Part shown: positions 45,441 through 57,780 of the stretch, in pieces | Layout of the letters: every line of letters starts with the position of its first letter | Numbering within the stretch: position 1 is the stretch's first letter | Origin: Tenrec ecaudatus | Lineage: Eukaryota; Chordata; Mammalia; Afrosoricida; Tenrecidae | Assembly: GCF_050624435.1 (NCBI RefSeq) | Contig: NC_134535.1 | Location: 129,880,731-129,944,730 of the forward strand | Direction: 5' to 3' | DNA: 64,000 bases | Position numbers and translations under genes: made by a program | The notes under the pieces: generated by a model | What the model saw: only the letters and a program-made list of their open reading frames with translations | Database searches by the model: none | Told to the model about the DNA's origin: nothing

Positions 45441-48104
45441 GCCAAGATACTATGTTCCTCTTGTCAGCGTCCATGTTTAACTCCCAAGTCCAAAGCCCTC
45501 CTTCCAGGTGCTTGCAGATGAAAATGGACAGGGAAGAAAGGCCTGGTAATTGTACTTCAGAAAAGCCAGCCAGTGAAGGCTCCGTCGAGTGCGCAGTTGG
45601 ATCAGGGGATGATGGTGCGGGCATCTGGTTGGCCAAGCAGGGAAGCCAGACCTTCTTTGTTGTACAGCAAGTCAAGCTCCACCTCTGCGTCTCACTGGTC
45701 TACCTCCCTAAGCGCCAAACAGCATGCAGCCTTTCCTGCTCCCTTGTGCATAAGGTCACCACGAGTCATGGTCAACTTAAGGGCAGCGGGCAACAAAGCA
45801 CACTTCATAATATGCCTGGAGTTCTGACTCGGAATTAGACTCGCTGCCCAGAATCTTTTAGATTGGCCTCTTCTTTTGTCCAGGTACCATCCACTTACTG
45901 TCTCCTCCAGCTTCCTTCCTCTGACAAGATCACTCCAGGAGCTCTTCTAGGCCTCCTTCCCTCGGAATGCACACCCTGGGCCTGGCTTTCTCTGCTGGCT
46001 TCCTCCTTCCCCTCAAGGGGCCCTGTCAGAGTCAGCCAGGCACTTTCTATTTCCTGGATCGTGAGCTCCTGGACAGTGGCCACATCCACAGGAGGGAAAC
46101 GTCGCCTCCACGCTCAACAAGCAGGCGCTCTTCTCTCCCATTCAGAGGAGACGTCAGTACCCCAAAGCTGCATCGCTCTTGAAGCTGAGAAGCTCTCTTT
46201 GCCCCTTGTAACAGGGGTTTTCCTCTTCAAATCTGGCACCCAAGAGAGGATGACAGGTGGCCCAGGTATTCGCAGATGATATGGAATTGACGTATTCTGT
46301 CTTTGGCTTCTTTAAGCCATCAAAATATCTGAGGGGCATCTGAACATACTCATCTTTCTCAGCAGTAAAACGGGGACAGCCAGGTCCTATGTGTCCCCCA
46401 AAGTGCAACAACAGGAGGAACACCGTGTCACCTCTGCTGCTCTTGTGACGATTGAATTGAGCCAAGGTTCCCAATCTAATCCTTATACAGGAATGACTGG
46501 AGGTAGAAGGACAAGTCAGATGCCACCACAAGGAAGCATGTTGGCAAATCCAGAATGGTGACGGTTCTGCAGGGCAATGGGCACTGGTTCTACAGTTATC
46601 GACAGTCCAATAGTGAAAAAGAAGACCCCATTCTAAATGAAAAGGAGCCAGAGAAACAATACACAACACACCCACATGCAAGAAGTGAACTTTGCTCGGA
46701 TTCGTAGTTCAACGCAAAGAAAACATTTTTTTTCCCAGACAGTGGGAGAACTTTGGATTTGAAGCGCATATGAGGTGACAGTTAGGTGTTTGGTCATTCA
46801 AGAAATGCCGTGCTTCCTCCAGCTGCCCCCTGCTCCCCTTTAGAACCACATATGGAAGCGTTTAGGGGCACAGGAACACGATGTCAGGAATTTGCTTTAA
46901 AGTGCTATAGAAAGAAGAAGGAAAAAATTAACGCCCACACAAAGAAGTAAAAATGGATAAATGAAGCAAGGACAACGCAATATTGGTAACTTTTTAACTT
47001 AGGGGATGGGAGTTCATTTCCTATCCTCGCGACTTTTCTGTAGGCTTGCAAACTTTCATTATAAAGAGCTGTAAAAACCAACCAAGCAAAAAAGGTCCAG
47101 GAAATGCCAGTGCTTTGATGACAAGGTGACATGCGACTTGTTTGCTAAGCCCGTGGCCTTCACTCCCAGGTGAGTGTGACTGATGGTGGAGCAAGCTGGC
47201 TGGGCTGTCCACACAGACCGGACCAGGCTGCAGGTCAAGCCTGACCATGACCAGCTGGACGCTCTCAGACGCCTCGCGGCACCTCTATGAGCAGCGTTGT
47301 TTCCTCACATGGTTGGTGTGAGGGTAAGCGACATAAAACATGCTAAGTGGTAGGCAAGATAGGCATTCAAGAAATGGTTTTGGAGGAAGCCTACCACCAT
47401 CACCATCCATCTTAGGCCCCATAGCATCGGAGAAACCTTCCTCAGAAAAGAGCTCAGAGAAGACCCTGGAGGGGGAAATGTGAGCGCCGTGGCCTGCATT
47501 CTGGAGTGGTCCAGGCTCGAACTGCCTCAGGGTAGTACAATGACTGTGTGCAGGATGGGCTGCCTTATTGACCTCAAGAGCCAGGCCAGGAGGGGCAGGA
47601 TCCGATGCCAATGCCCAAGGAGGGCCAGGCACCAGGCAGAGAAAGAAACCACTTGAAGACCCCTAGGGACCCCAGGAGGCTCACGAGCAGGACCTCTGCT
47701 GGTCCCGCACCCACCAGGAGTGTTTGTTGCTAGGAATAATCCAGACCTACAGCGTGCTGCTGAGATGTTTCTTTCCGACAGCACCACCGGGCATTTTCAC
47801 TCATGAAGCTCATATTCCCCAAACTGGAAAGTGAAATCGCTTACAGATTCCCAAGGGGAGCCCGAGCCCCGGATTCATTTTTCCCTAGAGAAAACATGTT
47901 TGCTGGAAATTAGAGAAGGTAATTGGAGAGGCCCGGGGCAGAAAGGGACTTGCAGGGGTCATTTAGTCCATCCTCCGGCCTCCAGGCAGGAGTGAAACTA
48001 ACCCATTCCAGATGGCAATTGTCCCCCCTACCCTCGTGTGCCTGAGACCGCCGGCAGAGAGACCCTTGAAGCCTGGCTCAGCGGCTCATTCCACTGGAGG
48101 CTGT
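45441..48104. other. Unassigned sequence with scattered old relics
   Basis: A SINE tail lies at about 45745-45800 (AAGGTCACCACGAGTCATGG). L2-like text is near 45990-46085, a MIR-like tail near 47290-47380, and an old word GGGTCATTTAGTCCATCCTCC near 47960-47980. Overlapping frames on both strands (such as 45320-45838 and 46154-46681) lack known domains. No gene is called. Confidence 0.4.
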
Positions 48105-48265
48105 GCTCAGACGCCGGGTCTAATCTTAGCCCAGTCGTGACTCACGGCATGGCCTCTAACAAGCGATTCATCATCTTGAACACTGTTCCCTAACCTACAA
48201 GACGATGGAGGTTGGTACCTGCCTGCTTGTGCTGAGATTAAACTGAGCTCGAAATGGAAAAGGGC
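48105..48265 (+). repeat. MIR SINE relic, plus strand
   Basis: The order GGGTCTAATCTTAGCCCAG, GTGACTCACGGCATGGCC, CACTGTTCCCTAACCTACAAG and GCTGAGATTAAACTGAG follows MIR. Confidence 0.6.
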
Positions 48266-48416
48266 TTTGTGTGCGGGAAGGGTCACAGAATTCCCTCTTC
48301 TACTCTTTGAAGAGATTTTAAAAAGAAAAGAGCAAAATCTTGGCGTGCTTGCTGAAATGATAGCTCATGCCCCTTGCTCATTCTTCTCTTATAGAGCACA
48401 ACGGGAAATGGCGAGC

Positions 48417-48418
48417 TG

Positions 48419-48446
<28 letters not shown>
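48417..48446 (+). repeat. (GA)n microsatellite
   Basis: About 15 GA units. Confidence 0.9.
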
Positions 48447-48449
<3 letters not shown>

Positions 48450-49554
48450 ATTGAGATTCTCACTGGTTACACAAAACTAACATATTGTATCCCATGCCTG
48501 GGATACAATCGGTCTCGCTGACAAAGATGAGGAAATGCACAGAGGCCTGGCTTTAAGGGTAACAACATCAAAACACAATTCCGCAGTGGCTTGCGTGCAC
48601 CAGGCTTAGCGACGGCATTCTGCTACAGTGCTGAGAGTGACTGCTGAACAAGGACCAAGGAGTCGAGGCCCAGAAAGCTTAGATGCCTGGTTCTAGACGT
48701 CACGGCCCACAGGGGTGGACGAGGAGTAGGGCTGGAGCACTTTGTATTTCCCAGAGTTCTTAATCTGAGTCTCGGAGTGGTGACAACCGGTTACATATTC
48801 AACTGAACGGTTGGGAGCTATGACTCTACTGAGAGAGACCGGGCAAGCAAGCCCTGGATACCTGCTTCTGGAAAAGCCAGCCATTGAAACCTGTGGAGAG
48901 CAGCCCCAAGGGTCTGGTCTCACCTGGGGTCCTGCTGAGGGGAAGTGGACTCAGTGGCTGGTGGCCACTGGTCTGCGTTTGTTTGACTGGCTCTGGGCAA
49001 GGCTTAGCGAAAAGGCATGGTACAGCCCTGGCGAAGCTGAGCCTAGAGGGAAAGCCATGATCGGCCAGTCTCACACAGGAGCCAAGAGGACGGCAAGGGG
49101 CCCAGGTCCGGCTGGCATCTCTGATTCCTCAGAATGCCGGAGAGGCGGAAATTAAAGCAGACTTAGTGTCGTTGTTACAGCCAGCGTCTGTGGCCCTCGT
49201 TATCCCTGGACTCCTTCATCTCTCCTCTGCGTTTACCCGACCCTGGTTTTCCTTCCTCCTTCCCTTCCTGGACCTTAACAGATTGAGGCCTTAACAGGAT
49301 GCACTGGATCCAGCAGCAAGAGAAGCCTGCCTCTCCTCAGTACAAGAGCAGTGACCCACAGCAAGTCCATTAGGCCGAGTTTCAGTTCATCTAGAAATTC
49401 GCACTTCATGATCCCAATCCAGTCCACCTCGGGGAAGGATTGGGAGATGAAAGGAGATGCCCATGTAAATCCCCCATGCATTATTCCAATGCCAACAGCC
49501 ACTGTTACTAAATGTCTCATGTGCCTATCTCGTCTCTCCATGTTGTGTTTCAGG
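48450..49554. other. Unassigned sequence
   Basis: No repeat was recognised. Frames at 48811-49155 (114 codons) and 49351-49761 (136 codons) have no domain. The second runs into an AfroSINE, so it is spurious. Confidence 0.35.
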
Positions 49555-49760
49555 ATGCCTTGGGGGGCACAGGGACATGTTGAGCTGCTGACCCTCAGGT
49601 CAGCATTTCAAACCCACCTGCCGGTCAGCTGGAGAAGGATGAGACTTTCTGCTCCAGTGAAGAGTAGCAGGCTCGGAATCCCACAGGGGTTCTACCCTGT
49701 CCTACAGGGTGACTCTGAGCCAGCGCCCACCCCGTGGCAGGGAGCGCCTCACAATGCTTA
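49555..49760 (+). repeat. AfroSINE, plus strand
   Basis: Blocks: GATGCCTTGGGGGGCACAGG, CAGGTCAGCATTTCAAACCC, CTTTCTGCTCCAGTGAAGAG, CTACCCTGTCCTACAGGGTG and CCGTGGCAGGGAG. Confidence 0.85.
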
Positions 49761-49787
49761 GCAGCAGCACGGTGATTGCTTGCATAA

Positions 49788-50475
49788 AGGAGCCTTGGTG
49801 GGGTAGTGGTTATATGCCGGGCTGTGATCCACATGGTCAGCAGTTGGAAACCACCAGCAGGTCTGAGTTAGTTTATTGTGCCAACCTGGCCGATAAACAC
49901 AGGTGGGGTTAATTGAAGGACAGAGAGATAAATGACTCAGTGAGCCTCGTCTTTCTAGTTCTTGGGTCTCTTGCTTTCTGATGGTCGGACCAGGGTGCAG
50001 CTGTCTTAGCTATTCCCTGCTTGAGGCTCACTTCCTGCAAGACATCCCTGAGAAGCCACACGAACCTACCCAGATGCAGCCCTGGGTGCTGGAGCAGCCG
50101 TGTGGAGACCCCTGCCAGCACAGAGATGCGTACACGTTCACTGATTCAGCTTTCCTCCTGCAGTCGGCGTCATTGCGTGTGTTTTGTGAGATGGAGGAGG
50201 ACTTTGTGGATTGGTGTCAGACATATGGGTTAATGTTGGACTTGTGGGATTGGGCAGTACTGGGTTGGGATGTTTTCTTGATGCACACTTCACCTTTATA
50301 TAAAACTCTCTCTTATACATGAGTTTCTGGCTCATTCATCTGTTTCTCTAAAGTGCCCAGACTATCACAAGGTCCCTGGGAGACAGACTGGGCTTTCTAC
50401 TCCCATAAACTGTTACGGTCTCGGAAACCCACAGAGGGGGCTGTGAGTCAGCACTGACTGCAGGGCAGGGAGTTA
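49788..50475 (+). repeat. AfroSINE, plus strand, split by a solo LTR
   Basis: The SINE starts GGAGCCTTGGTGGGGTAGTGG and runs to CACCAGCAGGTC (49863). It resumes at 50370 (AGGTCCCTGGGAGACAGAC) and ends near GACTGCAGGGCAGGGAG. The LTR between them carries its own target duplication. Confidence 0.85.
49864..50369 (+). mobile_element. Solo LTR, ERVL-like, copy 3
   Basis: A 506-bp LTR begins TGAGTTAGTTTATTGTGCC and ends GACTATCACA. A perfect 5-bp duplication AGGTC lies at 49859-49863 and 50370-50374. It matches copies 1 and 2 over the right two thirds (GACATATGGGTTAATGTTGG, GGGATGTTTTCTTGATG), with a different left part, so it is a subfamily variant. Confidence 0.88.
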
Positions 50476-52009
50476 TATTAGGTAGATCAGTACTGAATGA
50501 ATGAATGAAGTCACCTGTGAGGGAGACCGCTTTCTTCCAGGTCACTCAGTCAATATTTTTGGAAAGAAGGAAGGAAAGGCGAAGTGGGGGTTGGGGGGGC
50601 GGAGAGGAAGTGGTGGAGAGGAGTGTGAACATCTGGTCGGTCTGTTATCACAGGGTCTGCCTCCGACTCCCTTAAACTGCCAGCATTCGTCGCAGCCCGG
50701 CAGGATGGCCTTCGCAGAGGAGATAACTGTTGAAAACAGCAACTGCACTGAGGGTTTGAATTGTGTGTTGTGCTGAGGAGAATCCTGAGTTTCCTGTCAT
50801 TTGTGCATGAGGGCTGTGTGGGGGGCGGGAGGGGGGTGCGGAGGGGGCAGGCCTGAGTGCTATTTCAGCCCCACTCTTAGTTTTCCACCAGACTTCACGA
50901 AAGTGGTTCCACACCTTTGCACCCCAGTTTCCAAGTTTGCCAAATTAGGATGCTAATCGCCGCCCCCCTCTCCCTTCTGCGCCCCCCTGGGGGGGCTCTC
51001 TGTGGACCAATAGGATACTTGGGTGGTCTTCAGAGAAGGGGTACAGCTGCTACTCACGATCCCCCATGATAAAGGGGGATGCGGGCCAGAAAGCCCCAGA
51101 CAATAGATGACCTAAACATGATTTCTATTTTGGTCTGGAATTATAAATGAATTCAAAGTTTCCTTTTAGCCCTGAAAGTCCATGATATATGTCTCCGAAG
51201 ATTCCTCTTCCTAATTATAGTCTATTTAGGGTAACTTTACAAGCCCATTTCCTAAGAAAAGTCCCACTAATGGGGCGGGGGGCGGGGGTGGGGGCAGAGG
51301 AAGGAAGCCCAAGAGGATGTTGGACTGAAATAGTTATGAATGATCTACATGGTGACCCTCAAACATTCATGAGACACGCAAAACAGCGTCGCCATTACGC
51401 TGTGCTTCGTCTTGTCCCACAACACGCTGTGAGGTTAGAGAAGGTGAGCGTCTTCTCCCGGTGATACAGCTAGGAAACTGAGGCCGTCACACACTCTGAA
51501 AGCCGTGGAACCATTCACTCCCCTCCCTCCCCCCTTCAGGACCAACTCCGGCTCTCTTAACCCCTAATAATTTCTCCTCTAATTTTTCCACCTCCTTTGC
51601 AAGCGGTTGAGGAAAAGCAGCTGTCACCAGGGCCTGACCACTGACCTACAACATGTTGGCACTGTGTGGAGAGGCACTGATATGTGGGGCAGGGGGGCAC
51701 TAGGGCTAGAGGGAGAAGGTCAACCAGGACCTTGGGCGGCTTCCGTGGAGCTCTGCGTTGGACTCCGTCCCGAGCCCAGGAAGCCAAGCCCTTTCCTCTA
51801 CATTGTTGCAGCCCAAGGAGTACTGGGGGGAAATGTCATCCAGCTGCTCTGGGGTTCTCAGCACATCAGGGATCCAGAGAGTGTTTTGTAAGTTCTCTTG
51901 GATGGGCCTTCTGGGCCTGTGTTAGGAACCAACTGAGGCCCTTGTTAATCAAAAGATGTCACATTTCGTCAGTTGTCCCAGGTCTTAAGGTGGAAGGGAT
52001 TGCCCAAAG
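50476..52009. other. Unassigned sequence with G-rich tracts
   Basis: No gene is seen. G-runs at 50819-50848 and 51269-51295 are long enough to form G-quadruplexes. An antisense MIR/L2-like word lies near 51420-51485. Confidence 0.4.
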
Positions 52010-52246
52010 CAGGGGTCAGCCAATTTTTGAGATGGAAGAACCAATCCTGTCCCTCGCAACAATTTAAGATTTGTTCCAGAGTCACAAATATATTTTTCAG
52101 AAACCAATAAAACCACCACGATCTGTATAATATCCTTTAAATGCAACTATGAGAGTTTTATTTTCATTTTCCATTTTACTTTGGAGCCACATGCACGCAC
52201 CAAAAGAACCGCATGTCCTGCGAGAGCCGCCGTTTGCCAACCCCTG
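52010..52246. mobile_element. Short non-autonomous hAT-like element
   Basis: The ends CAGGGGTCAGCCAA and (minus strand) CAGGGGTTGGCAAA are inverted repeats. The 237-bp interior is AT-rich and has no frame. Terminal CAGGGG and length fit a hAT MITE. The 8-bp flanks do not match well, so the superfamily is an inference. Confidence 0.65.
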
Positions 52247-52600
52247 GCCTGGGCAGTTAGATAGACAAGGGGACGGACCAGGTTGAGCGCTATGACAGAG
52301 CAAGACCAGGGCTTATTTCAGTCCCCTCTGCAGCCAAGCACGCTTCATTCCTAGCCTTGCCTCAGCTATTCAATGGCAGGACCACTCCGGATTCAGGAAA
52401 CAGAGTCCTAAGAAGGCTCGTGGGTGATGTGGAAAGTTTGGAGATCGGACATCAAATCAGCACTGACTGGAGTTATGTCATCTGCTCTAGGGTCCTTTCC
52501 TAAAAACAATCTTCCCTCCAAATGACCAAGTCATGGTTCTGGGTGATATTGGAAAATGACAATTATGATGAAACTTAAATTTCCTCATCTTTCCGGTGAG
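52247..52600. other. Unassigned sequence
   Basis: No gene or recognised repeat. Confidence 0.4.
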
Positions 52601-52755
52601 GATCTCATAACGAGCCTCTAGGGCAGAGCGGAACTGCCCCTGTGGGTTTCAGAGACTGTGACTCTGCCACGTCTTTCTCCCTGGGAGTGGCTCGTGGTCT
52701 CCAACTGCTGAGTTTGCGGGTAGCAGCCCAGGGCAGAACCACTTCGGCACGTTGG
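52601..52755 (-). repeat. AfroSINE, minus strand, partial
   Basis: Words GGCAGAGCGGAACTGCCCC, GTGGGTTTCAGAGACTG, CTTTCTCCCTGGGAGTGGC and GGTAGCAGCCCAGG are the minus-strand body. A plus-strand-like tail (GGAATTGACTCGGTGG) follows at 52753-52769. Confidence 0.75.
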
Positions 52756-52769
52756 AATTGACTCGGTGG

Positions 52770-54224
52770 AAGGTGGCGTAACCAACCCTACTTCCTAGAA
52801 TGTTGGCAAGATCCAAATGACAGTGTCCCCAGGAAGCCCTCAGTCCGCCACCAGGCGCATGGAGGTTTGTTTCACAATGACATCGAGCAGCAAACGTGCT
52901 GGGGCCAGGGTGCCAAAACCTTGGGACCTCCTAGGCAGAGGCCCATTTGGTGCCTTCACGGCGCTTACAGTGGAGTTGCACTGGGAGGGCTGGGAGGGGT
53001 AGAAAGAGTTGACTCACACTACCCCTGCAGGAGATGCTTGGTTGGGCCAACCAAAGTGGTCCATGAGTACGAAGGATAGTCGTCACTTCAGAGGCGACCT
53101 CTCGACAGAGTGGGAAGAAGATCAGGGAAGGCTTCTTGGAACAAGCAGGGATTGATTCTTTGGTCCGATTTACCAGGGGGTGAAGACCCACTTCACACTG
53201 GATCTCCCGCGACTCAGTTCTCCTAGGGTTGAACGCTTCCAAACACTGGTTGCTCTTCTTATGATACTTGGACACGGCTTGGGGGTCCAGGAAGGAACAA
53301 GATGAACGTAGACTCTGCTCAAGTGCCATTGGCCTCCTGGGCCTCTGGGTGAGGCCATACTCACCCTGGGAGGGGTCTGAGGAAAGCAGAGCTACTGCCA
53401 TGGGCTCTGGTGGCCACCGGGCCAGAGAGAATGGTTTTTGTCAAATGGTTAGGCATCTGACTTACTATTCCAAGAAGGTGGTTTGTACGGCACATTTGTT
53501 GCAAGATTGAATCTTCCCTGGAGATGTTGTTGCTTTACAAACCAGGAGGAGGATTTCGCACACTTGGAGAGGCAGTCAGGCTTGAGAATGTCCACCCACA
53601 AAGGGAACCAAGAGACTGGGCTCTGTGGGAAATGCTTCGCCGAGAGCAAATCCCCATGGAAGAAGGGAGCTCCGTGTATAGCGTGGTGTCTTTGAACGCA
53701 TGAGTGGGGTGGGGTGCAGAGGGGGATGCGGGTGAGAGACGGGAAAAACAAGCAGTATCACCAAGCACAACATTGTAGAGTTTGTTTTGCCCACAGCCCC
53801 TTTATCTTGTGTCAAATATATCTCTTGGGAAAAGAAAACATCTCTCAGCACAATCCCTCGGGAACCCTTTCACCTCCTTCGTGTGATTCACATGGAGGTT
53901 GCTGGTGGTGCCCTGTGGTCCCAGTGGGGAGCAGGAAGGGGCCCCTGGCCTTGCAGGCAGTGGGAGGGATGATGGAGAAACAAAGGCCCAGCCCCGCGCC
54001 CCGGGCCAGCCTCTGCCCCATCTCAGCTCCTGCACCTCCCACAGTTCAGTTGCTCCCCTGCTCCAGGCAGGCACACCCAGCCTTTGCAGGCAGGAATCCT
54101 TTCCAACGCAGAGGGCCTGGTTAGGAATCTGAGATGCTGGGTTCAACTTTCGGCCTGGCTGCTTAATCACTGTCGCAAGGGGGCTTCAAAAGAGGGCACG
54201 GAAGAATGCCATGATCTTTTTTTC
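52770..54224. other. Unassigned GC-moderate sequence
   Basis: Overlapping frames of 100-156 codons occur on both strands, such as 52931-53401 (minus) and 53714-54124 (plus). None shows a recognised domain. Around 53400-53500 there is weak AfroSINE-like text. No gene is called. Confidence 0.35.
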
Positions 54225-54960
54225 TTTCTTTTTAAAAAACATTTTTAGGTGCAGGTGTACAAAGAAGATCAGAGTTTTATACCGAACACTTCGTACGTAG
54301 TTCTGTTTCAACACATCCCACTTCAATTCCCTCAATTGCTTATCCCACTTTCACCCCTGTGTTTCCTGTTTCCATTGTCCCTTCCTTCAGCCCCTCTGTC
54401 CTTGGGCACCCTAAGTGGCTGATTATTTAACACAGGGGTGGAATGGGGGTGGGTGGGTTGAGTTCATCTCCAGACCTGAAAGGTGACCAGACCGAGGAGT
54501 CCCAGCACTCTGTACCTGACAAATAAGCTTCATCTCTTCCATGGTTTTGCATTCTGTTCCACGTTATCCATCCAGGGACTTCTAATTGGACCCTTGTTAG
54601 AGCAGTTGGTAGTGGTACCTGGGCGCCATCTATTTCTCCCAGTTTCAGGGTTGTGGAGACGGATGTCTGTGTGGTCCACCAGTCCAGCGGAAGAATCCTT
54701 GCCATGTATCTTTGGTTTTCACCACCCTGGTTGAACACCAATCTTTGACCTTAGGTGGCTCTTCAGGAGTTTTTAAGGCCCTAGTCATTACTCACACAAA
54801 CAGAATCCAGACCGATGTATTCGTGAACTATATCATGCCAATTGACCTTGATGTCCCACAAGGCCATGGTCCTGAGCCCCTGGGCCCAATGACTTACTCC
54901 CTCAGGGTGGTTGGCTATCTTGAAGTTGTTTTCCTAACTTTGGCCCCTGTGTGCTCCACA
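54225..54960 (-). repeat. LINE 3'-UTR-like repeat, minus strand
   Basis: The longest copy of the family at 21120 and 40190. It includes CCTGTGTTTCCTGTTTCC, TGCCAATTGACCTTGATGTCC and AAGGCCATGGTCCTGAGC. A T-rich run precedes it at 54215-54232. Probably an afrotherian L1 3'-UTR in antisense. Confidence 0.5.
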
Positions 54961-54987
54961 CATGCATGGATGTGTTTGTAGCAACTG

Positions 54988-54988
<1 letters not shown>

Positions 54989-55026
<38 letters not shown>
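54989..55026 (+). repeat. (CA)n microsatellite
   Basis: About 19 CA units. Confidence 0.95.
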
Positions 55027-55028
<2 letters not shown>

Positions 55029-56059
55029 TCCTCTCTGTCAGATATGTACATATCTTTGGGGATATTCTCACTTGCCCTCCCAAAAGGAGCTTGCGGTACA
55101 AAGTCAGAACATCCAGAGTCCGAGTTCTACCACATCATGATCTGGAGGCAGGAATTTAAAATCTGCCCCATGTTGTTTCCTTGAAAAGTGGGGTGAAGAC
55201 CCTCTAGCCTGGAGCTAAGACCTGAGGAAGAGTAAGTGGAGCCGAGGCTAGGAAAGCACTCTGTGTGGTAAACTGCTACATAGGATAGGTGGGCTCATAG
55301 CATGCCTTAGCTCCAGGGCTTGAACTAACTCAGCCTATACTGGAGGACTTGGGGAGAAGCCCCAGTATTTGCTGCCCTTTAATTCCCTCACTTGAATCCC
55401 TGAACGTTGCCGGTGGCCTGGCATCTTGAGAACATTCTTGCTTCGAGTGAAGTAATCTAATAATAATCTAAATATTGACATATACTTTCAAGTTTGTGAA
55501 TATTGGAAGTCCCTAATTATAGCAAACAAGCATATACTAAGCTACAACATTGTGTGTATGTGCGTGTGCGTGCAGCAGAAGCTGAAATTGTCCACCCAAA
55601 CAGCCATTTACCTTTCCTCCTTAACGGACACTTCTTGGGTGCATATGCGCGGCTGGGAGGATGGGGAGGAGATGGACGGTACCAGTATGTTCAGACAAAG
55701 CAAATGCCATCTCCCTCCTCACTTGCAGATGGGGGAGGGGCATGTGTCTAAATGAGGGCCAATGAGATACAAGTGGAGGTTGTTAGCGAGACCCTCCAAA
55801 GGGGAATAGCTGATCTCGCCTGCCTACGCCTTTCCCCACCACCTTACTATCTGGAAACCAAGAGTGATGGCTGGAGTCCCAACAACCATTCTGTGACCAC
55901 GAGGCAATCTCGAAGAGGGAGATGATGTTCCGAGAATCATAAAGACAGTAACAAAAGGTCCTGCCATACTAAGGGCAGTATGAAGCGGTTTGTGACTTTT
56001 TATGTAAGAAAAATTAAACTTCTTACTTAAGCTGGGTTTTTTTCTTTCTAAGATCTCTG
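55027..56059. other. Unassigned sequence
   Basis: No gene or definite repeat was recognised. Confidence 0.4.
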
Positions 56060-57780
56060 TTGTAACTGAATGTATGTTCATAGATAACATGACTATCTTT
56101 GTAGAAAATCTCAGAAAACTGACAAAGCTTCTCGATCTTCTAAGTGGTTGTATAGCAACATTGCAAGAAACAAGGTTAATATGCATAAGTCAATTGCTTT
56201 CCCACATTCCAACAATGGACAATTTGAAGTAGAAAACAAAATATCATTTGAATTAACACCAAAATATGAAAGCGGCCTATATCTAACAAAATATGAACAA
56301 GATCTATTTGCAGCAAACTACAAAACTCTGATAAAATAAATCAAAGAATTTCTAAATACAGGTTCATTAGTTAGTTAGAAGACACAGTATTAAGATGTTT
56401 GTTCTTCCAAATTTAATCTGTAGACTCAATGCAATCCCAATCAAACTCTTGCCAAGTTTTTGTGTGTTTTTTTGTGTGGACACTAACAAACTGATTTACA
56501 GTTTATATAGAAAGGCAAAAGACCCAGAATGGCCTACATGGTACTAAAAAGGTGAGAGGAATGCAAGACTCACAATAAAGCACAATAGTGAAGATAATGT
56601 ATTCCTGATGTAAGTATAGACAGATGAATTAATGGGACAAACTCAGGAACTCAGTAATAGATTCAAATGAAGATTGTTAACGGATCTTTGACCAAGGAGC
56701 AAATGGACACCTGGAATCCATATGCCAAATATATATAAATATGCATATACCTATGAATCTAGACACCAATGTTAAAACTTTTCACCCAAACTAACTCAAG
56801 TGGATCCTAGCTATAAATGTCCAATTATAACACGTTCAGAAGACTGAATGGGAGAAAATGTAGATGATTTGAGCTTGCCGATCGGTTTCTCATGCAGTAC
56901 CCAAAAATGTGATCCACTTTTAAAAAATTGACAAGTTGGACTTCATTAAAAGGATAAACTCCTGCTTTGTGGAAGTTGCTGCTAAGAGGATGAGAAGGCA
57001 ATCTAGAGGGAAAAAAATTGTAAAACTTGATAAAAGACTGGCATCCAAGATATACAGAGACCTCATCAAACTCAACAATAAGGAAACAAATGAATCAATT
57101 AAGAAGTAGGGAATGTATCTGAGTGGGCAGCTATAAGACACACAGAAGGCAAATAAGAAAGCACAAGAAATATGGCTGGCATCACAGTGCCTAGGACACT
57201 GCGAACTAAGTGACAATGACATACCGCAGCAGACCGAATGACTACAGCCCAAACCACGCTTGGTGGCTCCATCCACCGGTGAGGAGGTGGAGCAACGGAT
57301 CGAATCAAAACGGCACAGCCACTGGAACGTGGCCATTCATCAGTTTCTTACAATGTTTACACTGATTGCACAATCTTTCCATAGAAAACTTCTCTCCACA
57401 CGCAAATCTGCACAATAACCTGTCTAGCTGTTTCATTCACAAGTGCCCAAAATTTGGACGAAAGTTGACGAAGATGCCCCTCAACAGGTAAATGGATAAA
57501 CAAACTGTAGGGCATCTCAACCGTTGACACACCGCACAGCAATAAAAAGCAACGGGATCTACTAGGACAAGGTGCAATTCTCTTCATCCATTGAAGACCA
57601 AGTGAATCTTGCCAAGTTAAAGAACATCTGCAAAAGTCACACAGTGCCTACGTCCAACAATGCGACATTCTGGAAAAAGCAGCACAGAGAGATGGCCCAA
57701 AGATGCGCGGGTTGGGGAGCGGAATAAATAAGTGAACCACAGGCCATTCTTAGGACAGGTAAGCTCGTCCGTATGATCGC
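56060..57780 (+). mobile_element. Old L1, ORF2 C-terminal part and 3'-UTR, plus strand
   Basis: Words in L1 order: AGAAAATCTCAGAAAACTGAC, CAATTGCTTTCCCACATTCC, ACAAAATATGAACAAGATC, CTCAATGCAATCCCAATC, GGCAAAAGACCCAGAATGGCC, then ATGCCCCTCAACAGGTAAATGG in the 3'-UTR. Frames are broken throughout. Confidence 0.8.

Noticed and set aside
45320-45838. 172-codon plus frame
   Set aside because: It starts in a MIR relic and ends in a SINE tail, so it is not a gene.
46154-46681. 175-codon minus-strand frame
   Set aside because: No domain, no conserved start context, and overlapping open frames on the other strand nearby. Possible but unsupported.
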